In this document: positions 18,951-28,174 of the stretch, piece after piece
How the letters are laid out: each line of letters opens with the position of its first letter
Numbering within the stretch: position 1 is the stretch's first letter
Assembly: GCF_000429265.1 (NCBI RefSeq)
Contig: NZ_KE386871.1
Location: forward strand, 363,977 to 427,976
DNA length: 64,000 bases
Source of the DNA: Actinomyces gerencseriae DSM 6844
Lineage (GTDB): Bacteria; Actinomycetota; Actinomycetes; Actinomycetales; Actinomycetaceae
Reading direction: 5' to 3'
Program-made: the position numbers and the translations under genes
The notes under the pieces: model-generated
Seen by the model: the letters and a program-made list of their open reading frames with translations, nothing else
What the model was told of the DNA's origin: nothing
The model's database searches: none

Positions 18951-20575
18951 TCCGCCTTCTCCCACAGGCTCTTGGCCTCGGCCTCATCGAACTGGAGGAC
19001 CTCGTTGCCGGGCACGTCCTCTTTCCATCCAGCGATGGAGGGACTGGTGAAGTCCGACGCGGGAGTGCGAGTGCTGTAGTACAGGGTGTCGCAGATCTGC
19101 TTGCGGTCGATGGCGCGGGACAGGGCGGCACGACGGGCGCGGCCCTCGTCGTCCATCTTCCAGTGCTCGGAGTTGACATTGATGGCGAAGCACTGGATGA
19201 CGGCACCGGGCTGATTAATCGCCCGGTCGCCCAGCTCGCTCTTGAAGGAGGACAGAGCCGAGTCCGGAATGGCGTCGAGCACGTCGACGGCATCGGCGAG
19301 CAGGTCATTGTAGGCGGAGCCGTAGTCGGTGTAGAAGGTGAAAGTGACGCCCTCGTTCTTGGCCGAACGGACGCCTTGGTAGGAAGGGCTCTTGACGAGC
19401 ACGGCCTGGGAGTCGTGCTCCCAACTGCTCAGGGTGTAGGGGCCGTTGCCGATCGGGGCCTGACCGAAGGCCTCCATGTCGGCGTAGGCGGACTCGGGCA
19501 GCGGGTAGTAGGCGGCGTAGCCCAGGCGCTTGGCGAAGTCGGAGGCCGGCGCGGTGAGCTTGATCGTGAACGTCAGGTCATCGACCTTGGCCAGGCCGGT
19601 GAGCTCGGAGTCCTTCTCGGCAGAATAGCCCTCGATGAGCTCGTAGAAGTAACTGGACAGCTGAGCGTTCGACAGCAGGGCGCCGTAGTTCCACGCCTTG
19701 ATGAAGGAGTCCGCGGTAACGGGAGTGCCATCGGAGAAGGTCCAGCCGTCCTTGATCTTGACCGTGAAGTTCTGATTGTCGGAGGTCTCGATGGACTCCG
19801 CGACCTCGTTCTTCACCGAGCCGTCGGACGCGTAGGAGACCAGGCCGGCGAAGAGCAGGTCGACGATGCGGCCGCCACCCGTCTCATTCGTATTGGAGGG
19901 GATGAGGGGATTCTGGGGCTCGGTGCCGTTGGCGCGCACGACGCCGTCGGAGGCAGTGGTGGTGATGGAGTCGTAGCAGGGCACGGCGTGCCAATCCATG
20001 GTCACGTCGCTGACGTTCTTGGAGTACCCGCCGAAGCCGTTCTGGTACCACAGGGGGATAACGGGGAGGTCCGCCAGGAGCTGCTCCTGGGCCTGCTCGT
20101 AGAATCCGAGCGCAGCCGCCTCATCCGTGGTGGAGGCGGCCCGGGCCAGGAGATCGTCGAAGGCGGCGCTGGAGTACTCGGCGTCATTCGAGCCCCCGTT
20201 CGTCTGGTAGGGACTGCCGAGGAAATCCCCCATGGAGGGGTAGTCCGCCTGCCATCCGGAGCGGAAGGCTCCGACGATCTCGTGGTCGGAGATCTGCTGA
20301 CGCAGCTCGGAGAACTGCGGGAAGGGCAGCGGCTCCATGGAGATGCCCAGCGTGTTGCTCACGGAGTTGCACACGGCCTCGACCCAGGCCTTGTGCGGCC
20401 CGTCGGAGTTGTAGGCGAGGGTGAGCCTGCCGCCGCTGTCGGCGCCCTGGCCGTTCGACTCGCCGGTAGCACCACCACCATTGGGGGTGTCGGAGCCGCA
20501 GGCGCCGGCGAGCAGCACTGCGACCACTGCGGCCCCGCGACCGAGATCACGGCGAGAGATGATGGGATTGTTCAA
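18932..20575 (-). CDS. Circularly permuted peptide-binding lipoprotein (family 5 SBP)
   Basis: 547 residues. Signal peptide with twin Arg (ISRRDLGRGAAVV) and lipobox LAGAC (Cys26). Then, unusually, the segment that normally ends these proteins comes first: LTLAYNSDGPHKAWVEAV, GAFRSGWQADYPSM, LADLPVIPLWYQN, WHAVPCYDS (about residues 50-206). The usual N-terminal part follows: RANGTEPQNPLIPSNTNETG, LKDGWTFSDGTPVTADSF-like segment, SWEHDSQAVLVKSPSY, ending with EAEAKSLWEKAEAISPF, exactly where the C-terminal lobe would begin in normal relatives. Total length is normal for the family. It should capture peptides outside the membrane for the permeases downstream. TTG start has GGAGG about 8 bp upstream. 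Confidence 0.88.
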   Translation of the reverse strand: MNNPIISRRDLGRGAAVVAVLLAGACGSDTPNGGGATGESNGQGADSGGRLTLAYNSDGPHKAWVEAVCNSVSNTLGISMEPLPFPQFSELRQQISDHEIVGAFRSGWQADYPSMGDFLGSPYQTNGGSNDAEYSSAAFDDLLARAASTTDEAAALGFYEQAQEQLLADLPVIPLWYQNGFGGYSKNVSDVTMDWHAVPCYDSITTTASDGVVRANGTEPQNPLIPSNTNETGGGRIVDLLFAGLVSYASDGSVKNEVAESIETSDNQNFTVKIKDGWTFSDGTPVTADSFIKAWNYGALLSNAQLSSYFYELIEGYSAEKDSELTGLAKVDDLTFTIKLTAPASDFAKRLGYAAYYPLPESAYADMEAFGQAPIGNGPYTLSSWEHDSQAVLVKSPSYQGVRSAKNEGVTFTFYTDYGSAYNDLLADAVDVLDAIPDSALSSFKSELGDRAINQPGAVIQCFAINVNSEHWKMDDEGRARRAALSRAIDRKQICDTLYYSTRTPASDFTSPSIAGWKEDVPGNEVLQFDEAEAKSLWEKAEAISPF

Positions 20576-20707
20576 GGGGACTACCTCCGTACGACATTGT
20601 CGGCACTCGTCGGCAACGATCTGACGCGTGCCGGACGAGGACGCACCGACAGCGCGGAGCGCAGCCTACCCCTCGCTCAGTAACCTTGCGGACACAATAG
20701 TGCTGCG

Positions 20708-21841
<1,134 letters not shown>

Positions 21842-21938
21842 GGACGCACCCTACGGCGCCGCCCGCCGCCCGGCCGTCGCTCGCGCCGCACCGAGGCGAC
21901 CGCGCGGGATCGGCGGGCGGCTGCGGCGCTCCCCCGCG

Positions 21939-22913
21939 TCACATCGCCGCACCCGACGCGTCGTCACCGCGGCGGTAGACGGCGGCGAGCACGGCGCCGG
22001 AGAGGTTGTGCCAGGTGGAGAAGACGGCGCCGGGCAGAGCCGCCTCGGGCGAGAAGTAGGACGCCGCCAGGGTGGCGGCCAGGCCCGAGTTCTGCATGCC
22101 GACCTCGATGGAGATGGTCCGGCGGATCCGGGCGCTGCGGCCGACGAGTCGACCCGCGCCGTATCCGAGCAGGTAGCCCAGGACGTTGTGGCAGGCCACG
22201 ACGAGGAGGACCAGTAGACCGGCGGAGAGGATCGTCGCGGCCGACGTGGAGACGACGGCGAGAACCACGTAGCAGATGCCGAGAACCGAGACCCACGGCA
22301 TCGCCGGCAGGACCCTCTCCACGGCCCTGGCGAACAGGACACGGACGACGAGGCCGCCGACGACGGGAACCAGGACCATCCGGACGATGCTCATGGCCAT
22401 GGAACCCGCATCGACGGGCATGTACTGGCCAGCGAGCCACCGGGTGAGCAGCGGCGTCATGAGCGGGGCGAGCAGGGTCGAGATGGAGGTCATCGTGACG
22501 CTGAGCGCGACATCGCCCTTGGCCAGGTAGGAGATGACGTTGGAGGAGGTGCCGCCCGGAGCGCAGCCGACGAGGATGACGCCCGCGGCGAGCGCCGGAT
22601 CGAGCCGGAAGGCCCTGGCGAGCGCCCAGGCGAGCGCCGGCATGATGACGAACTGGGCGACGACGCCGATGAGGACCGGTAGCGGCCGCTTCACGACGAG
22701 GGCGAAGTCGGGCGGGGTCAGGGTCAGCCCCATGCCGAACATGATGATGCCGAGGGCCCAGTTGGTCCCCGCGGACAGCGGGGAGAGCCGCGTCGGCAGA
22801 AGCAGTGCGATCGCGAAGGCCGCCAGGATGAGGACGGGGAAGACGGTCACGGCCGTGCGCGCGGAACGGTCCTCGATGCTCGGGGCGGTGGTCTGGGATG
22901 CGGGGGCGGTCAT
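21939..22913 (-). CDS. Bile acid:sodium symporter family (BASS) transporter
   Basis: 324 residues with about 9-10 membrane helices. Family motifs are GIIMFGMGLTLTPPDF, GCAPGGTSSNVISYLAKGDVALSV (crossover helix) and SIEVGMQNSGLAATLA. It probably imports an organic anion with sodium. In prokaryotes the substrate is often pantoate or another small acid rather than bile acids, so I give no substrate. ATG at 22913 is the only sensible start. Confidence 0.9.
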   Translation of the reverse strand: MTAPASQTTAPSIEDRSARTAVTVFPVLILAAFAIALLLPTRLSPLSAGTNWALGIIMFGMGLTLTPPDFALVVKRPLPVLIGVVAQFVIMPALAWALARAFRLDPALAAGVILVGCAPGGTSSNVISYLAKGDVALSVTMTSISTLLAPLMTPLLTRWLAGQYMPVDAGSMAMSIVRMVLVPVVGGLVVRVLFARAVERVLPAMPWVSVLGICYVVLAVVSTSAATILSAGLLVLLVVACHNVLGYLLGYGAGRLVGRSARIRRTISIEVGMQNSGLAATLAASYFSPEAALPGAVFSTWHNLSGAVLAAVYRRGDDASGAAM

Positions 22914-23039
22914 GAGCCCCGTCCTACTCCTCGCGTCGTCCGCGCGGACGACGCGTCTCGGCTGCCGAGTCGGCCGGGTATGCGGCCGGGGCGCCGGAGG
23001 CGCGATCGGTGCGGGCGGATGCCGCCCGCGCCCTCCCCC

Positions 23040-23663
23040 TCAGCGGCGCGAGGGCAGCAGGGCGACGACGACCGATTTCAGGGCGTCGCCGATGACGAAG
23101 GGCGCCAGCCCCGCAGCGAGGGTCGTCTTCCAGGCGATCCCGGTGGCGACCTTGAGCCACATCAGGCCCGGGACGTAGACGACGGCGGAGGCGATCAGCA
23201 TGAGACCGATTCGCACCGGGAGCGGGCGCCGGGCCCCGTCGGCTGTGCGGGCCAGCGCGCGCCCGGCGATGACGGCCGCCGGGGCGTAGCCCAGAACGTA
23301 GCCGAAGGAGGCCGTCACGCCGCTGCTCCAGCCGGCCAGGACCGGCGCGCCGGCCGCGGCCGCGGCCGCGTAGAGGGAGACCGATCCCAGGGCACGGCGG
23401 CCGCCGAGGAGACCGCCGACGCCGAGCGCGGCGAGAGTGCCCAGGGTGACCGGCACGGGGGTGAAGGGCAGCGGCAGCGAGATCTGACCGATGAGGGCCA
23501 GTGCGACGGCTCCGGCCACGACGAGCCCGGCCTCGCGGGCGAGGATCACGGGAAGCGGGCGGGCGGCGGAGGCACTCGCGGTGCCGTCGGCACCGGCAGG
23601 GCCGTCGGCGCATCCGGCATTGGCGGTGGAATGGGGGCCGACGGGGGAAGTGTTCATCGTCAT
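23040..23663 (-). CDS. bioY: Biotin transporter S component BioY
   Basis: 207 residues, about six TM helices. Signatures: ALIGQISLPLPFTPVPVTLGTLAALGVGGLLGG (family N-terminal pattern), GYVLGYAPAAVIAG, GLMWLKVATGIAWKTTLAAG-LAPFVIGDALKSVVVALL. It is the substrate-binding subunit of an ECF-type biotin importer. No bioMN ATPase/T-component is adjacent, so it either acts alone or shares a common ECF module. An N-terminal Ala/Gly-rich extension of about 35 residues precedes the first helix. Confidence 0.93.
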   Translation of the reverse strand: MTMNTSPVGPHSTANAGCADGPAGADGTASASAARPLPVILAREAGLVVAGAVALALIGQISLPLPFTPVPVTLGTLAALGVGGLLGGRRALGSVSLYAAAAAAGAPVLAGWSSGVTASFGYVLGYAPAAVIAGRALARTADGARRPLPVRIGLMLIASAVVYVPGLMWLKVATGIAWKTTLAAGLAPFVIGDALKSVVVALLPSRR

Positions 23664-23801
23664 GCCACAACCGTAGGCGAGCACCACGCCCGCCACATCC
23701 CCCGCGCTCGCCGGTTCCGGCACTCGACTTTTGTGGATTTCCTCAGATGTGAGTCGGGTTCCGGTCGGGGAGGCCCCGGGCCGCCCCGTCACGATCGACG
23801 C

Positions 23802-23880
23802 GGCCCCTCCCCGGGAGGCGGGCGGCCGGGCCGACCGCGAGGCACCGGGTGTCGAGGCCCCTCCCCGGGAGGCGGGCGGC
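23802..23880. repeat. 25-bp direct repeat pair, period 54
   Basis: Identical 25-bp copies at 23802-23826 and 23856-23880, separated by 29 bp of unrelated sequence. Each contains CCTCCCCGGGAGG, itself a palindrome. The second copy ends 19 bp before the GTG of the PLP-enzyme gene. The period is shorter than in the 59-62 bp family, so membership is uncertain. Confidence 0.6.
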
Positions 23881-23899
23881 GGACGGGTAACCTGCCGGA

Positions 23900-25033
23900 G
23901 TGCGAACCTTCGTGGGCAACGGGAAGCAGGCCCTGGCGCTCGTCGCCCGGGCGTTGCGGGCCGCCGGGGTCGGAACCGTGCTCGCGCCGCGGTACCGCTG
24001 CGAGGCCATGGCACTGCCCTTCGCGCTGGAGGGGATGGGAGTGCGCTCGGTGGGTGTCGGCGCGGACCTGCTGCTCGATCCTCCGGCGCTGCGCGAGGCG
24101 CTGGCACGGGAACCCGGTGCGGCCGTGCTGCACTGCGAGACCTACGGCAATCGCTGCGGGGAGGAGCTGGGATCGGTGCTCGGCGCCGCGAGACGGGACG
24201 GATCCGTGGTGGTCCTGGACGCGACTCACTCGGCCGTGGACCGGCTGATCGGTGCCGCGAGCGCGCCGGGCCCGCCTCCCGAGGCGACCAGCGGCCGGGA
24301 GGGGCGGCGAGGGGCTCGCCGGAGCATCGGTTGGACGACCGACCGTGACGCCGCCTGGGACGTCGTGGTCGCGAGCGCCCGCAAGCTGCTGCCCGTGCCC
24401 GACGGCGCCTGGCTGGAGTGGTCGGAGGGCTCCCCGCTCGCAGCCGGCATGGCGCGCGTCGTCGCACGGCTGTCCGCGCGGCGGCCGGTGGACGAGCGCG
24501 CGACGGCCCTCGGCGTCGAGCTCGGCCGCGCCGTGGCGGCCATGCGCGCCTCGCGCGGAAGCAGCCGGGAACGGTCGCGCCTCGATGTCTGCGAGATCGC
24601 CGCCCGGCACGAGGAGGCCGTCGAGACCGCGCTCACTCCCGCGCCCGCGAGCGCGCGGACGGTCGCGCTGCTGATGTCGCCGCGGCTCGACGGTCTCCGG
24701 CGTCGAGCCGAGACGGCGCGCCGCCTGCGGGAGCGCCTGGCCGGAGGCGTCGGGGCTCACGGACTGCGGGTCGTCAACCCCGGTTCGGCGGGCTGCGTGG
24801 CCCTGGGCGCGGCGAAGCGGGGGGAAGAGGGCGCGCCGGCGGCCCCGCGCGCGCTCGCCGACGTCGAGGAGGCGCTGGCCCGTGCGGGGATGTGGGGGCC
24901 GGTGAGTTGGCCGGATCCGCACGCCGGCCCCGGCGCTCCCCCATGGCCGATCGTCGTCACCGCGCCGACCGACGAGCCGGGGCGGGTCGATGAGCTGGTC
25001 GGCGTCATCGATGCCGCGCTGGGCGGGGGCTGA
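23900..25033 (+). CDS. PLP-dependent aminotransferase-like protein
   Basis: 377 residues. A fold-type I pattern is visible: MRTFVGNGKQALALVARALR (N-terminal helix), VVVLDATHSAVDRL (Asp that binds the PLP pyridine N) and VVASARKLLPVPDGAWLEW (Schiff-base Lys), like the DegT/DnrJ/EryC1 or cysteine-desulfurase-like branch. Gly/Arg-rich insertions separate these blocks. The start is a GTG without a clear ribosome site, so the N-terminus is uncertain. Substrate unknown. A Nudix gene follows in the same direction. Confidence 0.65.
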   Translation: MRTFVGNGKQALALVARALRAAGVGTVLAPRYRCEAMALPFALEGMGVRSVGVGADLLLDPPALREALAREPGAAVLHCETYGNRCGEELGSVLGAARRDGSVVVLDATHSAVDRLIGAASAPGPPPEATSGREGRRGARRSIGWTTDRDAAWDVVVASARKLLPVPDGAWLEWSEGSPLAAGMARVVARLSARRPVDERATALGVELGRAVAAMRASRGSSRERSRLDVCEIAARHEEAVETALTPAPASARTVALLMSPRLDGLRRRAETARRLRERLAGGVGAHGLRVVNPGSAGCVALGAAKRGEEGAPAAPRALADVEEALARAGMWGPVSWPDPHAGPGAPPWPIVVTAPTDEPGRVDELVGVIDAALGGG

Positions 25034-25194
25034 GCGGCCGTCATCTCCCAGGCCGAATCCCCCAGGCCGACGGCGATGCCATGTCGGTACTGCGCTGGGC
25101 GGGAGCTGAGCCCGGTCGCCCGACCAACCGGTCTCCGCGGGCCCGCAGCCGGTCGCGCACGGGAACGGCGCCGGCGGAACGCTACCGTTGCCCC

Positions 25195-25746
25195 ATGCCC
25201 GCAGCCCCCTTCGCCCTCGTCCCGGCCGTCTACCTCCTGCTGCTGCGGCGGGCCCGAGGGACGGTCCCACGATCCGGTCGCGCCGAGGTGCTCCTCCAGC
25301 TGCGCAGGGGCACCGGCTACATGGACGGCCACTGGGCCTGCGGGGCGGCCGGGCACGTCGAGTCGGGCGAGTCGGCGACGCAGGCCGTCGTGCGCGAGGC
25401 GGCCGAGGAGATCGGCATCGGCGTCGCGCCCGAGGACGTGCGACCGCTGACCGTCGTGCACCGGTCCAACGACGTCGGCGGGGCGGCCCTGGAGCAGCGG
25501 GTCGACTTCTTCTTCACGGCGCGCCGCTGGAGCGGCGAGCCGAGGGTGGCGGAGCCGGGGAGGAGCGCGGGGCTGCGATGGTTCGCACTGAACGACCTGC
25601 CCGAGCCGGTACCCCCGCACGAGCGGGCCGTGCTGAACCGGCTCGCCGGCGAGCTCGACGGCGGTGAGCCGGTTCCGGCGATCACGACCTTCGGCTTCGA
25701 TGCCGGTGAGGATATCGCCGTCTACGGGACGACGCGTCCTCACTGA
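25195..25746 (+). CDS. Nudix hydrolase
   Basis: 183 residues from ATG 25195. It carries a full Nudix box GHVESGESATQAVVREAAEEIGI (GX5EX7REUXEEXGU), preceded by DGHWACGAA. It hydrolyses a nucleoside diphosphate linked to another moiety; the exact substrate is not evident. An in-frame ATG at 25081 would add 38 Arg-rich residues without homology, so the later start is preferred. Confidence 0.88.
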   Translation: MPAAPFALVPAVYLLLLRRARGTVPRSGRAEVLLQLRRGTGYMDGHWACGAAGHVESGESATQAVVREAAEEIGIGVAPEDVRPLTVVHRSNDVGGAALEQRVDFFFTARRWSGEPRVAEPGRSAGLRWFALNDLPEPVPPHERAVLNRLAGELDGGEPVPAITTFGFDAGEDIAVYGTTRPH

Positions 25747-25779
25747 GACCGGTCGCCGGCCCCGTCCCCTCACCGGCCC

Positions 25780-26724
25780 TCAGAGCCCGAGGAATTCCAG
25801 GATTCGCGGCAGCTCCCGTCGCGCCTGGACGAGCCCGGCCTCGTACGCCCCCACGATCCGGTCGTACCGCAGCTCGCCGTTGGCGATCGCCATGCGGTCG
25901 GGCTGGAAGAGGTAGACGCGCCCCCGGCTCCGCGCGGCCTCGAGCTCCTCCATGGTCCGGTTGTAGTTCGGCGGACGGGAGACGATCCCCTCGGCCACCG
26001 CCGGGTAGCGGCGGAAGAACCGCCGGTAGGCGCCGGGGCGCTTCTCGTCGGGCTTGCGGTACCCGGCCGGGCGGGTCGAGACGACCAGCATGCGCTCGTA
26101 GCCGTCCGCCGCCGCGGCGTCGGTGGCGAAACCGCCCGTGGGCCCCAGGGCGCCGTCGAGATAGGGGACGCCGTCGATGCGAACGATCGGCATGAGCAGG
26201 GGCATGGACGACGACGCCTGGCAGCGCGGGAGGAGGTCGGCCAGCTCGTCCACGTCCTCCAGCCCCCAGTAGACCTCCTCGCCGGTGTCGCAGCGGAAGG
26301 AGCCGATGCGCACGGTCGCCTCCGTGCTCTTGAAGACGGGCCAGTCGAAGGGGATGGACTCGTCGGGGGCCGAGGTGTGCCGGTAGATGTGCTCGGAGTT
26401 GAAGTAGCCCTGACGGCGGACGAAGCTGCCCCACCCGCCGGTCCGCGGATCGGTCGTCAGACCGACGAAGGCCTCGCGCGTGCGCCACAGATCCCGCGAG
26501 ACCATGTTGACGGTGTTGGTGCAGCCCGCCGAGATCCCGCCCACCCAGGGGAAGAAGAGCCCCGCCTCCAGCAGGACCTGGACGAGGGCGGCGGTGTAGG
26601 TGCCGCGCATGCCGCCCCCCTCGAAGACGAGGGCGACGTCGTCCACCCGTCGGGTGATCGGGGCCGGGGCGTGGCCGGGCTGTCCGTAGGGGACGGGGCG
26701 GGGGCGCAGGGAGGTGGAGCTCAT
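25780..26724 (-). CDS. Patatin-like phospholipase
   Basis: 314 residues. The catalytic dyad motifs are present: oxyanion loop LVFEGGGMRGTYTAAL, nucleophile elbow VGGISAGCTN (GXSXG), and YLDGALG (DGA/G Asp). The overall layout matches the YjjU/YqhO-type bacterial patatins, cytosolic lipid acyl hydrolases. It converges with the Nudix gene and is divergent from the flavin oxidoreductase. Confidence 0.9.
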   Translation of the reverse strand: MSSTSLRPRPVPYGQPGHAPAPITRRVDDVALVFEGGGMRGTYTAALVQVLLEAGLFFPWVGGISAGCTNTVNMVSRDLWRTREAFVGLTTDPRTGGWGSFVRRQGYFNSEHIYRHTSAPDESIPFDWPVFKSTEATVRIGSFRCDTGEEVYWGLEDVDELADLLPRCQASSSMPLLMPIVRIDGVPYLDGALGPTGGFATDAAAADGYERMLVVSTRPAGYRKPDEKRPGAYRRFFRRYPAVAEGIVSRPPNYNRTMEELEAARSRGRVYLFQPDRMAIANGELRYDRIVGAYEAGLVQARRELPRILEFLGL

Positions 26725-26806
26725 GGTGGTCTCAGGCTATCGCCGCAGCCTCGCGGCACGGGTGCGCCGTCCAGCACTCGTCCGGCGCGCTGCGGCCGCC
26801 GCGGAC

Positions 26807-26895
26807 GGGCCGCCCGATCCCGCTGCCCGTGCCCGGCCCCACGTCCCCGTCCCCCGACACGAGGGCCGCCCGATCCCGCTGCCCGTGCCCGGCCC
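26807..26895. repeat. 33-bp direct repeat pair, period 56
   Basis: Identical 33-bp copies at 26807-26839 and 26863-26895 with 23 bp between them, in the 228-bp divergent space between the patatin and flavin-oxidoreductase genes. The repeat starts GGGCCGCCCGATCCC. Its sharp borders and unrelated spacer resemble the 59-62 bp family, but repeat and spacer lengths differ from it. Confidence 0.7.
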
Positions 26896-26952
26896 GCCCA
26901 CCGGGAGTCGCCCGGGGTACCGCGGGCGACTCCGGGCGCGTAGCGTGACCTC

Positions 26953-28080
26953 ATGACAGCACCGACCACGCCGACCATCCTGACGCCCCTGACCCTGCGC
27001 GGTCTCACCGCCCGCAACCGCATGTGGCTCCCGCCCATGTGCATGTACTCCGTGGGCGCCCGGGACGGCGTCGCCACCGACTGGCACGTCCTGCACTACG
27101 CCACGCGCGCCATGGGCGGCTTCGGCACCGTGATCGTGGAGGCCACCGCGGTGACCCCCAATGGCCGGCTGTCCCCCTACGACCTGGGGCTGTGGGACGA
27201 CGGGCAGATCGCCGGGCACCGCCGCATCGTCGAGGCGATTCATGCCGCGGGCTCCCTGGCGGGGGTCCAGCTCGGCCATGGAGGGCGCAAGGCGGGCACT
27301 CCCCCGTGGCGCCCCGACGCCGCCGCCGGGGCGCGCACCGCCACCATCGAGGGCTGGGACGCGGTGGGGCCCAGCGCCATCGCCTACCCGAAGCACGCGG
27401 AGCCGCGCGCGCTCACCGAGGAGGAGGTCCGGGCGACGACGGACGCCTTCGTCGCAGCCGCGCGTCGCGCCGTCGAGGCGGGCTACGACGTCGTCGAGCT
27501 GCACGGGGCGCACGGCTACCTCATTCACGAGTTCCTCTCCCCGCTGTCCAACACCCGCACCGACGCCTACGGGGGCTCGCCGGAGGGACGGCGCCGCTTC
27601 CCCCTTCAGACCGTGGCCGCCGTGCGCGAGGCGATCGGGGACTCCACGGTCCTGGGCATCCGCCTGTCGGCGACCGACTGGGCCGAGGGAGGCCTGACCG
27701 GCCGGGACACCGCCGGGCTCGCGCCCCTGCTCGTGACCGCGGGCGCCGATGCCCTGCACATCTCGACAGGGGGGAACGTGCCCGCGCGCGTGCCGGTGGG
27801 ACCCGGCTACCAGGTGCCCTTCGCCGCGCGGGTCAAGGCGGCCGTGGCGGGGACGACGACGCCCAACGGCGGCGAGCCGGTGGTCGTGACGGTGGGTGTC
27901 ATCACGGAGGCCGCCCAGGCCGAGCAGATCCTGATCACCGGGCAGGCGGACGCCGTCGCCGTGGGCCGTCCGGCTCTGCGCGAGCCGTACCTGCCGGTGC
28001 GCTGGGCCCACGATCTGGGCGTCGACGACTGGCGTGCGGCGGGACTGCCGTTGCAGTACTGGCGCGGCGCCTGGCGCTGA
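26953..28080 (+). CDS. NADPH:flavin oxidoreductase, old yellow enzyme family (YqjM/NamA-like)
   Basis: 375 residues, TIM barrel with FMN. Motifs: RNRMWLPPMCMYS (N-terminal FMN-site Cys as in YqjM), GVQLGHGGRKAGT (substrate/FMN His region), DVVELHGAHGYLIHEFLSPLSN with YGGSPEGRRRFPL, and the C-terminal VGRPALREP. It should reduce activated C=C bonds of enones or quinones using NADPH. It is transcribed alone; a 39-bp dispersed repeat begins 5 bp after its stop. Confidence 0.93.
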   Translation: MTAPTTPTILTPLTLRGLTARNRMWLPPMCMYSVGARDGVATDWHVLHYATRAMGGFGTVIVEATAVTPNGRLSPYDLGLWDDGQIAGHRRIVEAIHAAGSLAGVQLGHGGRKAGTPPWRPDAAAGARTATIEGWDAVGPSAIAYPKHAEPRALTEEEVRATTDAFVAAARRAVEAGYDVVELHGAHGYLIHEFLSPLSNTRTDAYGGSPEGRRRFPLQTVAAVREAIGDSTVLGIRLSATDWAEGGLTGRDTAGLAPLLVTAGADALHISTGGNVPARVPVGPGYQVPFAARVKAAVAGTTTPNGGEPVVVTVGVITEAAQAEQILITGQADAVAVGRPALREPYLPVRWAHDLGVDDWRAAGLPLQYWRGAWR

Positions 28081-28084
28081 CGCG

Positions 28085-28123
28085 CGCCGAGATCGGTCCA
28101 GTTCCGCATCGAGATCGGTCCGC
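28085..28123. repeat. 39-bp dispersed repeat, copy 1
   Basis: Matches 51395-51433 in 37 of 39 bases and in the same orientation relative to its upstream gene. Internally it holds two direct copies of CGAGATCGGTCC about 21-22 bp apart. It begins 5 bp after the stop of the old yellow enzyme gene. Confidence 0.75.
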
Positions 28124-28174
28124 GCGGCTCACGGGGCGGGCAGGAGCGCGGTCCTCGCACGACCCCCGCCCGAC

